This document shows, piece after piece, positions 24,946 through 33,191 of a DNA stretch of 64,000 nt. Below the pieces are notes generated by a model. That model made no database searches. It had not been told where the DNA came from and was given only the letters and a program-made list of their open reading frames with translations. Both the position numbers and the translations under genes were made by a program. Position 1 is the stretch's first letter. Each line of letters begins with the position of its first letter. Origin of the DNA: JBBRHH01 sp963788015 (GTDB lineage: Bacteria > Planctomycetota > Phycisphaerae > Tepidisphaerales > Tepidisphaeraceae); assembly GCA_963788015.1 (NCBI GenBank), contig CAWBEY010000012.1, positions 2,418,001-2,482,000 on the forward strand, given 5' to 3'.

Positions 24946-26594
24946 ATGCCAGAAGATCGCGCTGCCAGCTTCCTCCAACTCATCCGCCGCTCCCATCGCG
25001 GCCGGCTCAAGGTCTACCTCGGCTACGGGCCCGGCGTCGGCAAAACCTACCAGATGCTCCTCGAAGGCCAGCGCCTCAAAACCGACGGCATCGACGTCGT
25101 CGTCGGCATCGTCGAAACCCATGGCCGATCCGAAACCGCCAGGCTCCTCGAAGGCCTCGACATCATCCCGCGCCGCAAGATGGAATATCACGGCATTACC
25201 CTCGATGAAATGGACGTCGACGCCATCCTCGCCCGAAAACCCCAGGCCGTCCTGGTCGATGAGCTCGCCCACACCAACGCTCCCGACAGCCGAAATCCCA
25301 AGCGCTATCAGGACGTCCAGGAAATCCAGGCCGCCGGCATCCACGTCCTTTCAACACTCAACGTCCAACACCTTGAAAGCCTCTACAACACCGTCGAAAA
25401 ACTGCTGGGCGTAAAAGTACGTGAGCGCGTCCCCGATTCGGTCCTGGCCGAAGCCGACGTGGTCGTCAACGTCGACCTCGCCGCCGAAGATCTGCAACGC
25501 CGCCTGGCCGAAGGAAAGGTCTACCCAAGAGACCGCGCTGCGGCCGCCCTCCAGAACTTCTTCACCCAATCCAATCTGGAACACCTGCGCGAATTAACCT
25601 TGCGCGAGGTCGCCTCACAGCTCGATTCCAAGCGCCGCGAAACTAAAAACGAAACCAGCGACCAGGAAGCAACATCCGAGCAGATCATGGTCTGCCTCTC
25701 CTCTCGCGGCCCAAACAGCGCCAAACTCCTCCGCTACGGCTCCCGCCTCGCCGGCCGCCTCAATCGCAACTGGTACGCCCTCTACGTGCAAACCCCAAAC
25801 GAAGAACCAACCGTCATCGACGCCACGACCCAGCGCTTGCTGTCCGACACTCTCACACTCGCCAACCAGCTAGGCGCAACCGTCTTCACCTTCAAAGGCC
25901 AGGACGTCGCCGACACCATCCTGCGCTTCGCCCGCGAATACCGCGTAGGCAACGTCGTCATCGGCCGGCCGCGCCCATCCCACGCTGGAGGCGCCTGCTC
26001 GGCGCAACCAGCGTTGCCGAACAATTGATCCGCCGCTCGGGCGGCGTCACCGTCATCGTCGTCGACGCTGAAATCACCACCCCGCCCACACCCGACCTCC
26101 CCTCCGAATCCGGCCACGCCACCCCAACCACAATCGCCGGCCTCCTCACCGCCGCCCAGGTCCTCCTCTGGGACGATCCAGTCACCCGGGACGTGATCTT
26201 TCGCCAGATGGTTCGCGTACTCGCCAATGGCGTCGCGTCGCCCGATGCGATCGTTCAAAAACTACTGGAACGAGAACAAACCGGCTCGACATTCCTAAAC
26301 GAAGGCGTCGCCCTGCCACACGCCCGAATCGAAGGTTTGCTCGATGCTCGCATCGCCCTCGGCATTACACAGGCCGGCGTAGTCGACAGCCCCTCCCAAA
26401 ATCCCATCGAGGTCGTCTTCATGCTCCTGTCCCCCACAGAAGGTGCAAAATCCCACCTCCAAATCCTCGCAAAAGCCGCCCGCCTCCTCCAAAACCGCGA
26501 ACTCCGCAAACGCCTCAACAACGCCCGCACCCCTCAACAAGCCCTGGAAGAAATCAAAACCTGGGAACAATCCGAATCCCCCCCCACCAAATAG
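24946..26594 (+). CDS. kdpD: KdpD sensor domain - universal stress domain - PTS EIIA fusion, no histidine kinase (one frame break)
   Basis: Residues ~1-220 are the KdpD N-terminal domain with Walker A GYGPGVGKT (26-34) and VLVDELAHTNAP. A universal-stress-protein-like domain follows from ~245 (EQIMVCLSSRGPNSAKLLRY). The first frame stops at 26028, but the USP end (WRRLLGATSVAEQLIRRSGG, VTVIVV) and a complete EIIA type-2 domain (GSTFLNEGVALPHARI, phospho-His at 26319-26321) continue in another frame to 26594. A single indel at about 25975-25990 rejoins them. No membrane helices, HisKA or HATPase follow. In E. coli, unphosphorylated EIIA-Ntr binds and stimulates KdpD, so this fusion directly joins those partners. 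If the break is real, the EIIA part could start at TTG 26025. Confidence 0.82.
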
Positions 26595-26618
26595 ATGCAC
26601 CCATCCCGAACCCTCCTC

Positions 26619-26642
26619 ATCTTTATCTTTATCTTTATCTTC
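26619..26642. repeat. Hexanucleotide ATCTTT microsatellite
   Basis: Four consecutive ATCTTT-type units occur just after the KdpD-EIIA stop. Slippage could occur here but no coding effect is expected. Confidence 0.7.
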
Positions 26643-26690
26643 ATCCAGATCTCCACCCTCCACCTCTATTCTTCCTTCTTGCCTCCGTGA

Positions 26691-26734
26691 CTCCGTGGTG
26701 AAAAGTGGTCCCAACCCCCTCCGTGGTGAAAAGT
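26691..26734. repeat. Pair of 16-bp direct repeats before recO
   Basis: CTCCGTGGTGAAAAGT occurs at 26691-26706 and 26719-26734. The first copy is preceded by CCTCCGTGA, giving an iterated CTCCGTG phrase similar to the CTTCGTG iterations at 49413-49436. It is non-coding and located between the kdp operon and recO. Confidence 0.65.
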
Positions 26735-26763
26735 ATTTCCCCGAACCGCCCTATAATATCCAA

Positions 26764-27525
26764 ATGTCCCTTGTCCAAGACCGCTGCATCTGCCTCCGCA
26801 AAGTCGAGTACAGCGAAACCTCCCAAATCCTCCTCCTCTTCACCCGCACCCACGGCCTCGTCCGCGTCATTGCCAAAGGCGCTCACCGCACCACCAAGGC
26901 CGGCGCCAGCAAATTCGGCGGCGGCGTCGATCTCCTCGACGTCGCCCAGGCCGTCTTCACCAACCGCCCCGAAAAAGATCTCGCCACCCTCACAGAATGG
27001 ACCCTTCGCGAAGGCCACCCCGATCTCCGCAAATCCCTCCGCGGCCTCTATCTCGGCTTCTACGCCGCTGAAATGGTCGCCATGCTCATCGAAGAACATG
27101 ACGCCCACCCCGATCTCTTCGACCACCTCGAAACCGTTCTCGAACATCTCGGCCGCCCCGGCGCCGAACAAGCCTTCCTCGCCTTTGAACTCCGCCTCCT
27201 CCGCGAAACCGGCTACCTCCCCCACCTCGCCGCCTGCGTCTCCTGCGGCGCAAGCATCGCCAACTCCGATTCCGCCTGGTTCTCCCCCGCCCGTGGCGGC
27301 GTCCTCTGCCGCAACTGCGAAGCCGCCTTCCCCGACCGCCGCGCCATCGACCGCCGCCTCATCGACCTCCTCCAGTACATCCTTCGCCTCACCGAGTCCA
27401 ACGGCCATCTCCCCCGCCTCCCCAAACTCACCCGCCACCAAACCGACCCCATCAACCGCCTCCTCATCGACCATATCCAACACACCCTAAGCCGCCGAAT
27501 GCGCACCGCGAAGTACATCCTCTAA
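26764..27525 (+). CDS. recO: DNA repair protein RecO
   Basis: 253 residues. An N-terminal OB-fold begins RCICLRKVEYSETSQILLLF, followed by GLVRVIAKGAHR; a helical middle and a C-terminal zinc module with CVSCG and CRNC complete the family pattern. RecO loads RecA on SSB-coated DNA with RecR in recombinational repair. I chose ATG 26764; the frame is open further upstream, but that extension overlaps the KdpD-EIIA gene and is low complexity. CCTATAAT at about 26750 is a possible -10-like element. Confidence 0.9.
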   Translation: MSLVQDRCICLRKVEYSETSQILLLFTRTHGLVRVIAKGAHRTTKAGASKFGGGVDLLDVAQAVFTNRPEKDLATLTEWTLREGHPDLRKSLRGLYLGFYAAEMVAMLIEEHDAHPDLFDHLETVLEHLGRPGAEQAFLAFELRLLRETGYLPHLAACVSCGASIANSDSAWFSPARGGVLCRNCEAAFPDRRAIDRRLIDLLQYILRLTESNGHLPRLPKLTRHQTDPINRLLIDHIQHTLSRRMRTAKYIL

Positions 27526-27742
27526 CCCCACCCGGCAAGGCCTCCGGCCAAGTTACTACTCCACTGACCGTTGCGTCTGTCATCAGCACGTTCAGCGGCT
27601 TTGACAGGTTGCCGCGGCACCCTCCGCCCCGTCTCCACCGCGTCGGGTCTGGGCACGCTGCCTTATCACAACAACCTGAAGATAGGATGAAGATGAATTG
27701 GGATGACGCGAATATTCGAGTTTCCGCAGCCCGCACCAAACG

Positions 27743-28276
27743 TCAAAACTCTCCCTCCGTCAGGCCCCCCGCTCCCAGGGCCGCCCCGGCCACCGTCCCC
27801 ACGCCAGGCGAGATCGCGGAAAAAATGGCTGCGCCCACCACCGCTCCCGCATCCACCGATGCACCCGCCGCCTCCTGCGCGATCTGCGCCCGAAGCCGGC
27901 CGGCGCGAATGCGATCTTTCAACATCCCGCTCCCCACGAAATGATTCATCTCACGCAAGTCAATTGCGCTGACGACAAACACCGGCCGTGCCAGTTTCTC
28001 CGGTAGCGCCAGCAGCGCCGCCACTTCCGCCACCCCCATCAGCAGCACATAAGGCGGGATGCCCAGTGCCGCCGCCAGCGCCGACATTGTCGAAAGCCTC
28101 GGATCGCCGCACCCCGTCTCCAGCTGCGCAATCGTCGCCCGCGAAATATCCGAGCTTGCGGCCAGCGCGTGCTGCGTCACGCCCGCCGCCATACGGGCCA
28201 CGGTCAGATTCTTCGCCAGCAACGTCTGGGGCGATTCTATCAATCGCAATGAAATCGGCTGGGGGTTTGCGCTCAT
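27743..28276 (-). CDS. XRE-family helix-turn-helix regulator with a glycine-zipper-like C-terminus
   Basis: An HTH_XRE domain occupies the first third: NLTVARMAAGVTQHALAASS, then DISRATIAQLETGCGDPRLS and TMSALAAALGIPPYVLL. The C-terminal part (ASVDAGAVVGAAIFSAISPG, then VGTVAGAALGAGG) is rich in Gly/Ala and could insert in or contact a membrane. I chose ATG 28276 (MSANPQ); an ATG at 28303 directly abuts the upstream stop and would add nine residues. It is the only DNA-binding regulator between 27 and 35 kb and thus a candidate reader of the TCCTATAGGA palindromes. The 217 bases between its end and recO hold nothing recognisable. Confidence 0.75.
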   Translation of the reverse strand: MSANPQPISLRLIESPQTLLAKNLTVARMAAGVTQHALAASSDISRATIAQLETGCGDPRLSTMSALAAALGIPPYVLLMGVAEVAALLALPEKLARPVFVVSAIDLREMNHFVGSGMLKDRIRAGRLRAQIAQEAAGASVDAGAVVGAAIFSAISPGVGTVAGAALGAGGLTEGEF

Positions 28277-28303
28277 GACAACGCCTCGCCTGTGGGCCTG
28301 CAT

Positions 28304-28525
28304 CTAGTTCAGGATCGGGTTGCGCAAGCGCTCAAAGTGCCTCTGCCGGACCTTCACCCGCGCTTGCTCAAACGCCGCCAGGTAAAGTTTGGTCCCGCAC
28401 GCCGTGCTCATTGCAGACCACCAACAGCACGCCAAGCCAGGTTGGGAGAACGCGGCGGTTGATGACAACGCCCAGCCGAAAGGGCTGGGGTGACGTTCAA
28501 CGACGTTTGACATGATATGTCCCAT
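28304..28525 (-). CDS. Hypothetical small protein upstream of the XRE gene
   Basis: A 73-residue frame from ATG 28525 (MGHIMSNVVERHPSPFGWAL onwards, ending QRHFERLRNPILN). Its stop directly abuts an ATG of the XRE frame. The frame is open up to 28645. The Trp/Cys-containing centre and basic helical end (LYLAAFEQARVKVRQRHFER) look protein-like, but I recognise no family. It may be an XRE partner or a chance ORF. Confidence 0.35.
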   Translation of the reverse strand: MGHIMSNVVERHPSPFGWALSSTAAFSQPGLACCWWSAMSTACGTKLYLAAFEQARVKVRQRHFERLRNPILN

Positions 28526-28854
28526 GGCTTGTATCCCTACTATCCCTACAAGAAAGATAGGAGTTACTGAGATGGAGTATAGATCCATTTCGCGGCTCGT
28601 CAACCCCCTTTTTTGGCCTATAGACCAATCAACAATACGCACCAACCAACATTTCCTATAGGATTATAGGTGATGGAACTGCATGTCAGATCATCGGTTA
28701 CGTAAATTCTTGCGCCCATTACGTTGGACATTCGTTCCAATTCGATTATGAAAATTTTTCTCTTGCCTAAGGTGGTCATTGTGGTGGCGACGTCGTCACC
28801 TCATTTAAATAAACTCGCCGGCCTTGTCCGGCCTTGAAAAAAGGAAGTACCCCA
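28526..28854. other. AT-rich intergenic region upstream of the Met/Cys-rich gene
   Basis: This gap has lower GC than its surroundings. It holds the TCCTATAGGA palindrome (28654-28663), a related CTATCCC...GATAGG inverted pair near 28540-28565, a half-similar GGCCTATAGACC at about 28615-28626, a TTACGTAA palindrome near 28699-28706, and a direct repeat CCGGCCTTG just before the ribosome-binding site. It probably contains promoters in both directions; no sure -35/-10 pair can be assigned. Confidence 0.5.
28654..28663. promoter_or_regulatory. TCCTATAGGA palindrome, copy 1
   Basis: A perfect 10-bp palindrome in the context ATTTCCTATAGGATTAT. It lies between the XRE/small-ORF unit (minus) and the Met/Cys-rich gene (plus). 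The same core recurs at 29487 and 33335, so it is a likely operator. Confidence 0.5.
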
Positions 28855-29370
28855 ATGACCAATATGATGACCACCGATCGTGGAACGGGAATGTCCAGCA
28901 CGGGCATGAACATGAACCCCATGATGAGCAACCCGATGATGGGCATGTCCCCCATGATGGCGCCGATGATGAGCCCAATTGTAAGCCCAATGATGGCGAA
29001 CATGATGATGGCTCCCCGCTGCACCATGACCATGGAAAAGTGTCCCGGCGGCATGTGCATGTCTTGTATGTGCGATGACAAAACCTCGGCCGAAATGCTC
29101 AAGGCGCTTTGCATGATGACCCAGGGCGGCATGTGCTCCTGCTGCATGATGATGAACGGTGTGCCCTGCTGCATGTGCAACATTGGCATGATGGGCATGT
29201 GCAAGATGGAGATGATGGACATGGGCTGCATGATGACATGCACGAGCGGCGACAAAAACATGGAGAAGATGATCCAGGCCTGCTGCGACTGCATGATGAG
29301 CATGATGATGCCCGGCTGCACCGCCTGCTTGATGATGAACGGCATGCCGCTCTGCTCCTGCACCTTCTGA
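28855..29370 (+). CDS. Extremely Met/Cys-rich protein, putative metal-binding
   Basis: 171 residues, of which about 52 are Met and about 22 Cys. The N-terminal third is Met-Asn-Pro-Ser repeats without Cys (NMNPMMSNPMMGMSPMMAPM). The rest carries Cys clusters (CPGGMCMSCMC, GGMCSCCMMMNGVPCCMC, ACCDC) and an internal duplication of CxxC(M/L)MMNG(V/M)P(C/L)CxC, seen as CSCCMMMNGVPCCMC and CTACLMMNGMPLCSC. Such composition suits soft-metal ligands, notably Cu(I). No signal peptide is visible, so it is likely cytosolic. I chose ATG 28855 because AAGGAAG precedes it. A strong terminator follows, making it a monocistronic unit. Function is inferred from composition only. Confidence 0.75.
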   Translation: MTNMMTTDRGTGMSSTGMNMNPMMSNPMMGMSPMMAPMMSPIVSPMMANMMMAPRCTMTMEKCPGGMCMSCMCDDKTSAEMLKALCMMTQGGMCSCCMMMNGVPCCMCNIGMMGMCKMEMMDMGCMMTCTSGDKNMEKMIQACCDCMMSMMMPGCTACLMMNGMPLCSCTF

Positions 29371-29402
29371 TCCGTGCGTCACCATCAAAATCCACCTGAA
29401 GA

Positions 29403-29426
29403 AGCCGCCGCAAGGCGGCTTTTTTT
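29403..29426 (+). terminator. Rho-independent terminator of the Met/Cys-rich gene
   Basis: The stem AGCCGCC / GGCGGCT with loop GCAA is followed directly by a T-run. It lies 33 bases past the stop codon. Confidence 0.9.
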
Positions 29427-29486
29427 GTCTACCAAACTAGACATCTTATGTGAATCCGTTGCGAGGCGCGCTCATTTACCTACTAT

Positions 29487-29496
29487 TCCTATAGGA
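29487..29496. promoter_or_regulatory. TCCTATAGGA palindrome, copy 2
   Basis: Context CTATTCCTATAGGACATT, located 31 bases upstream of the FHA gene start, where it would overlap a promoter or leader. The flank CTATTCCTATAGGA is shared with copy 3. Confidence 0.5.
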
Positions 29497-29526
29497 CATT
29501 TTAACTTTGATCGGAGTCGCTCGGCA

Positions 29527-30705
29527 ATGCCCTACATCACGTTCATCCGCAAACGACAGGAAGCCGCTTACCACAACATTCTTCAGAATGTAGTCCTGGG
29601 CCGTTCACTCCACTGCGATATCATCCTCCCCGACGTTTTTGTCTCCCGTGAACATTGCCGAATCGAGCTCCAGGAACAAGGCTGGGTTCTCGTCGATCTC
29701 AACAGCAAAAACGGTATCTACTTCCAAGGGCGGCCCATCCGACAGCGCATCCTCGAAGTCGGCGACGTGTTCGAGATTGGCACCATCGCCATCCGCTTCG
29801 AAGGGCAAAACCATCCCGAGTTGGAAGGTCAATCCACCAACGAGCCCTTTGGCCATGGGCCCGAGCTTCTCGAACTTTTTGATACTGTCTACGCCAAAGA
29901 AGTCCGCCCCGCTCTCTTCGCCAAACCCGAGCGACGGAAGGCTATCGCAAAACGCCTCGCACGAAATACCGCGCCCCTGGATATCACCTGGGACGATCGG
30001 GAAGAGGCCGCCCTGGAATGGACTGAGCTCGACGTCGAATTGCAGATTGCCCGCACCGAAATCTACACCCTGCCCGCCTCGCAGGCTCAGGAAGCCCGCG
30101 ACGGGGAATGGACCGAGCTCGACATCGAATTTGGAGTCGCCGACGCTGCCACCGCTTCTGCCCCGACCTCCGCGCCCGATCTATTACCGGCCAGCGAATT
30201 GGCGCAGCCCGATCCCTCCGATCTCGAAACATTCGCCGCGGCCTCCGCCGCCCCTCTTCCTCTAATGCCCGACCGCCGTGTCAGCCCCACAAGCCTCTGG
30301 GAATTGGCCACCGGGTCTCCACCCCCCGCCGCCCCCACTTCCAACCCCGCCTCCCCGAAAACCGCGGCACCTCGCAAACCGGCAACACCGGCCAAATCCC
30401 CTTCCAAAGCCGCCCGCAGCCAGGTGAGCCAGAGCAGTTCCGTCGGCGCCTTTGTCCGCGCCATCTTCGCGTTCCCGCGCACCCTAGACTGGGCCGGCGT
30501 CTATCACTACCTCCGCCAGCGCAGCACCGGCGAAATGCTGGCCGAAGTTCGCGGCCTGGCCGCCACCAAACCCCGCCTGGTCTGGTCCCTGGGCATCGGC
30601 ATCCTCATCACGGCCCTCGGCACCGGGCTGTACGAAGTCAAAAAGCCCGAGTACCACATCCCCGCCGGCGCAAACCTGAACGACCCCCGCAACTTCACCG
30701 ACTAG
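29527..30705 (+). CDS. FHA-domain protein with a C-terminal membrane helix
   Basis: About 392 residues. The FHA domain (residues ~5-95) has LGRSLHCDIILPD, SREHCRI and SKNGIYFQG, the phosphothreonine-binding signature. Then comes a linker with a duplicated EWTELD(V/I)E(L/F) motif, an Ala/Pro-rich stretch and one helix near the end (LVWSLGIGILITALGTGLYE), giving a C-tail anchor. It likely reads Ser/Thr kinase phosphorylation, for example from Hanks-type kinases such as the one at 9.4 kb, but no direct link is shown. I chose ATG 29527 (MPYITFIRK); upstream in-frame sequence overlaps the terminator and palindrome. Confidence 0.8.
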   Translation: MPYITFIRKRQEAAYHNILQNVVLGRSLHCDIILPDVFVSREHCRIELQEQGWVLVDLNSKNGIYFQGRPIRQRILEVGDVFEIGTIAIRFEGQNHPELEGQSTNEPFGHGPELLELFDTVYAKEVRPALFAKPERRKAIAKRLARNTAPLDITWDDREEAALEWTELDVELQIARTEIYTLPASQAQEARDGEWTELDIEFGVADAATASAPTSAPDLLPASELAQPDPSDLETFAAASAAPLPLMPDRRVSPTSLWELATGSPPPAAPTSNPASPKTAAPRKPATPAKSPSKAARSQVSQSSSVGAFVRAIFAFPRTLDWAGVYHYLRQRSTGEMLAEVRGLAATKPRLVWSLGIGILITALGTGLYEVKKPEYHIPAGANLNDPRNFTD

Positions 30706-30728
30706 CCACAAAGTCTTTCCAGCCGTGG

Positions 30729-31895
30729 TTAAAGACCCGCTTTATCCCCCGGATCCATGTCATTAGGGTTGATCGTATAAGGCTCCCCGCCCCATTCCCA
30801 CGGCCCCTGACTATTCGCATCCGCCGGCACCGTCTCGCTGATGTGCTTTAGCGCCACGTGCCCATCCAGATATAGAAAATTCGTCTTGTTGTCCGTCGGA
30901 AAATCTCCCTTCGCATGATTGCGCCCCACGAAATCCAGGCGCGTCTTCCGCGAGCTGTTGTCGTATTTCCCTGCCTTGTAGTCCGCAATTAAATCAACCG
31001 ACTGCCCGCCGCTTTTCAGCCGCCACAAATCCGCCGCCGTGCTCTTGCGCAGCAAAACCCCCACCGGCACGTCCGGCAAATATGCAACGGCCGCCGGGTC
31101 CTTGTCGGAATCCCCCGCTCCGGTTCCGGCGATTCGCCACGGATTGATCGGGCGGTGCGCCTTGGACACCACTCCCACGCCGCCGCCCCGCGCCACTCCT
31201 GAAACAATCCCCCACTCGTTAATCCACTCCGTCGCCAGGATCGTCCCCGACGAGTCGGCCACCCGCGTCATCTGAATGTTCCGATACGTTCGCACCGAGC
31301 TTGCATCCTGAAATCCTGGCACGTACTTGTTCATCCCGCACAACCCCTCGTTCAGCGTAAATCCCAGCCGCGGCGCGCCCGCGTCCGGCCAGTACGTCAC
31401 CGCCGTTCCCGTTCCATCCACCGCCGTCACCGCCGCCACGCGCCCGCTGGGGTCCATCGCCCCGGCCGACGGCGCAACGTCCGCCGCATCCGTCGTCTGT
31501 CCCGGATCAAAATATCCCGGCTTCGGATTCGCCGTTGGCAAGCCGCCCCCGATCATGCTTGGGCATTGAAACACCTCCGGCTGCACCGTCCCCAGGATGA
31601 TCGAGCTCCAATGAACAATCCCGTTCGCCGGCCCCGCAGGCGTCTGCGTCCCCGTGCTTTGGTTCACGGTGGAGTTGCGGTAGTTGTACGCGACCGGCAG
31701 ATACCCATTGTTGTCCATCGCATAGGCCACCAATCCCTGCCCCACGCTCCGCAGGTTGGCCGCGCACTTCGCCGCCGCCGCCGAGTCCCGCGCCTTGCCA
31801 AGCGCCGGCAGTAAGATCGAGACCAGCAATGAGATGATCCCAATCACCACCAATAGTTCAATCAACGTAAAAGCTCTAAACGCTCGGTGACGCAT
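30729..31895 (-). CDS. Planctomycete-type pre-pilin-like protein (N-methylation plus H-X9-DG), paralog 1
   Basis: 388 residues. The start MRHRAFRAFTLIELLVVIGI matches the type IV pre-pilin/pseudopilin cleavage-methylation motif (FTLIELL, with Glu5) and its hydrophobic helix. The C-terminal NFLYLDGHVALKHISE is the H-X9-DG region typical of planctomycete pilin-like families. The products are thought to be exported by type II secretion/pilus machinery. It is closely related to the next gene (32013-33191) over its whole length. Confidence 0.85.
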   Translation of the reverse strand: MRHRAFRAFTLIELLVVIGIISLLVSILLPALGKARDSAAAAKCAANLRSVGQGLVAYAMDNNGYLPVAYNYRNSTVNQSTGTQTPAGPANGIVHWSSIILGTVQPEVFQCPSMIGGGLPTANPKPGYFDPGQTTDAADVAPSAGAMDPSGRVAAVTAVDGTGTAVTYWPDAGAPRLGFTLNEGLCGMNKYVPGFQDASSVRTYRNIQMTRVADSSGTILATEWINEWGIVSGVARGGGVGVVSKAHRPINPWRIAGTGAGDSDKDPAAVAYLPDVPVGVLLRKSTAADLWRLKSGGQSVDLIADYKAGKYDNSSRKTRLDFVGRNHAKGDFPTDNKTNFLYLDGHVALKHISETVPADANSQGPWEWGGEPYTINPNDMDPGDKAGL

Positions 31896-31941
31896 CGCGT
31901 ATCTCCAGTCTCATTCACAGTTCACACCCCGCCGGCAAGCA

Positions 31942-31976
31942 GAGACGCGGCCGGCAAAAAATACCGGCCGCGTCTC
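31942..31976. other. Strong hairpin between the two pre-pilin genes
   Basis: A perfect 13-bp stem (GAGACGCGGCCGG with CCGGCCGCGTCTC) and a 9-base loop lie between the two minus-strand pilin genes. No T-run follows on either strand, so it may be an attenuator or mRNA-stabilising structure rather than an intrinsic terminator. Confidence 0.6.
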
Positions 31977-32012
31977 CCAGGCCTTACCTTCTCCAACACG
32001 CGTCCCATCGCC

Positions 32013-33191
32013 TCATGGGCCCGTCGGCGCAACTCCGGAGTTGTCCACCGCGTTGGGCGACAGCGAATAAGGCTCCGCGCCCCATTCCCATGGGCCCTGC
32101 TGCAGGCTGTTCGTGTCCTTCGGGATCGTCTCGCTGATGTGCTTCATCTCGACGTGCCCGTCCACATACAGGAAGTTGGTCTTCGAATCCGCCGGCTTCT
32201 CGCCCTTGGAATGATTTCGGCCAACCCAGTCAAGCCGCGACCCGCGCGTGCTTGGGTCATAATTCCCGGCCTTGTAATCCGCGACAATGTCCACCGACTG
32301 GCCGCCGCCTTTGATCTTCCAAAGATCGGCCGCCGTGCTGTAGCGGAGCTTCACATCCACCGGAATGTCCGGCGAATACGCCACAGCAGCCGGATCCTTG
32401 TCCGCGTCACCCACGCCCGTGCCCACGATGCGCCAGGGATTCACAGGCCGATGCGCTTTGGACACCACGCCGCTGCCGCCGCCGCGATTCACGCCCGAGA
32501 CGATGCCCCACTCGTTTACCCACTCCGTCGCCAGAATGGTGCCCGAGGAATTGGAGACCTGCGTCAGGTTCACGTTGTGGTACGTCCGCACCGCCTTGGC
32601 GTCCTGATATTTCGGCACGTACTTGTTCAGGCCCGACAGTCCTTCGTTCAACGTATAAGCCAGCCGCGGCGCGGCCGTGTCAGGCCAGTACGTCTTTGAA
32701 GCCCCAGTCCCATCAATCCCAGTCACCGCGGCGACCCGGCCGCTTGGATCAAGCGTCCCCGCTGACGGCGCTACGTCCGTCGAATCCATCGTCTGACCCG
32801 AATCAAACTGCCCGGGCGGTGGATCATTCAGCGGCAACCCGCCGTTGGTCAGCGCAGGGCACTGCAACGCCTCGGGCTGCACCGTCCCAAGGATATAGGA
32901 GCTCCAGTGAATGATTCCGTTCACGGGAGTCGCCGGCGTCTGCGTGCCGGTCGTCAAGTCGACCGAAGAGTTTCGGTAGTTGAATGCGATCGGCAGGTAG
33001 TTGTGATTCTCCGCCGCGTACGCGAGCAACCCCTGACCAATACTCCGCAAGTTGGCCGCGCACTTGGTGGCCGACGCCGACTCGCGCGCCTTAGCCAATG
33101 CCGGAAGTAGAATCGAAACCAAGACCGAGATGATGCCGATCACCACCAGCAACTCGATCAGGCTGAATCCTCGAAGGGTTCGTTTACGCAT
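32013..33191 (-). CDS. Planctomycete-type pre-pilin-like protein (N-methylation plus H-X9-DG), paralog 2
   Basis: 392 residues. The N-terminus MRKRTLRGFSLIELLVVIGI has the pre-pilin cleavage motif and helix; NFLYVDGHVEMKHISE is the H-X9-DG region. The mature part is very similar to the 30729-31895 product (for example GLSGLNKYVPKYQDAKAVRT against GLCGMNKYVPGFQDASSVRT), so these are tandem duplicates. They probably form pseudopilins or surface fibres. The divergent upstream region holds the third TCCTATAGGA palindrome. Confidence 0.85.
   Translation of the reverse strand: MRKRTLRGFSLIELLVVIGIISVLVSILLPALAKARESASATKCAANLRSIGQGLLAYAAENHNYLPIAFNYRNSSVDLTTGTQTPATPVNGIIHWSSYILGTVQPEALQCPALTNGGLPLNDPPPGQFDSGQTMDSTDVAPSAGTLDPSGRVAAVTGIDGTGASKTYWPDTAAPRLAYTLNEGLSGLNKYVPKYQDAKAVRTYHNVNLTQVSNSSGTILATEWVNEWGIVSGVNRGGGSGVVSKAHRPVNPWRIVGTGVGDADKDPAAVAYSPDIPVDVKLRYSTAADLWKIKGGGQSVDIVADYKAGNYDPSTRGSRLDWVGRNHSKGEKPADSKTNFLYVDGHVEMKHISETIPKDTNSLQQGPWEWGAEPYSLSPNAVDNSGVAPTGP

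Noticed and set aside
28776..29388. Several long antisense frames (including a Met/Ile-rich and a His-rich one) opposite the Met/Cys-rich gene
   Set aside because: They mirror the ATG/TGC repeats of the real gene, which has its own ribosome-binding site and terminator.
31942..31976. 13-bp stem hairpin as an intrinsic terminator
   Set aside because: No T-run follows on either strand; kept only as an unassigned structure.
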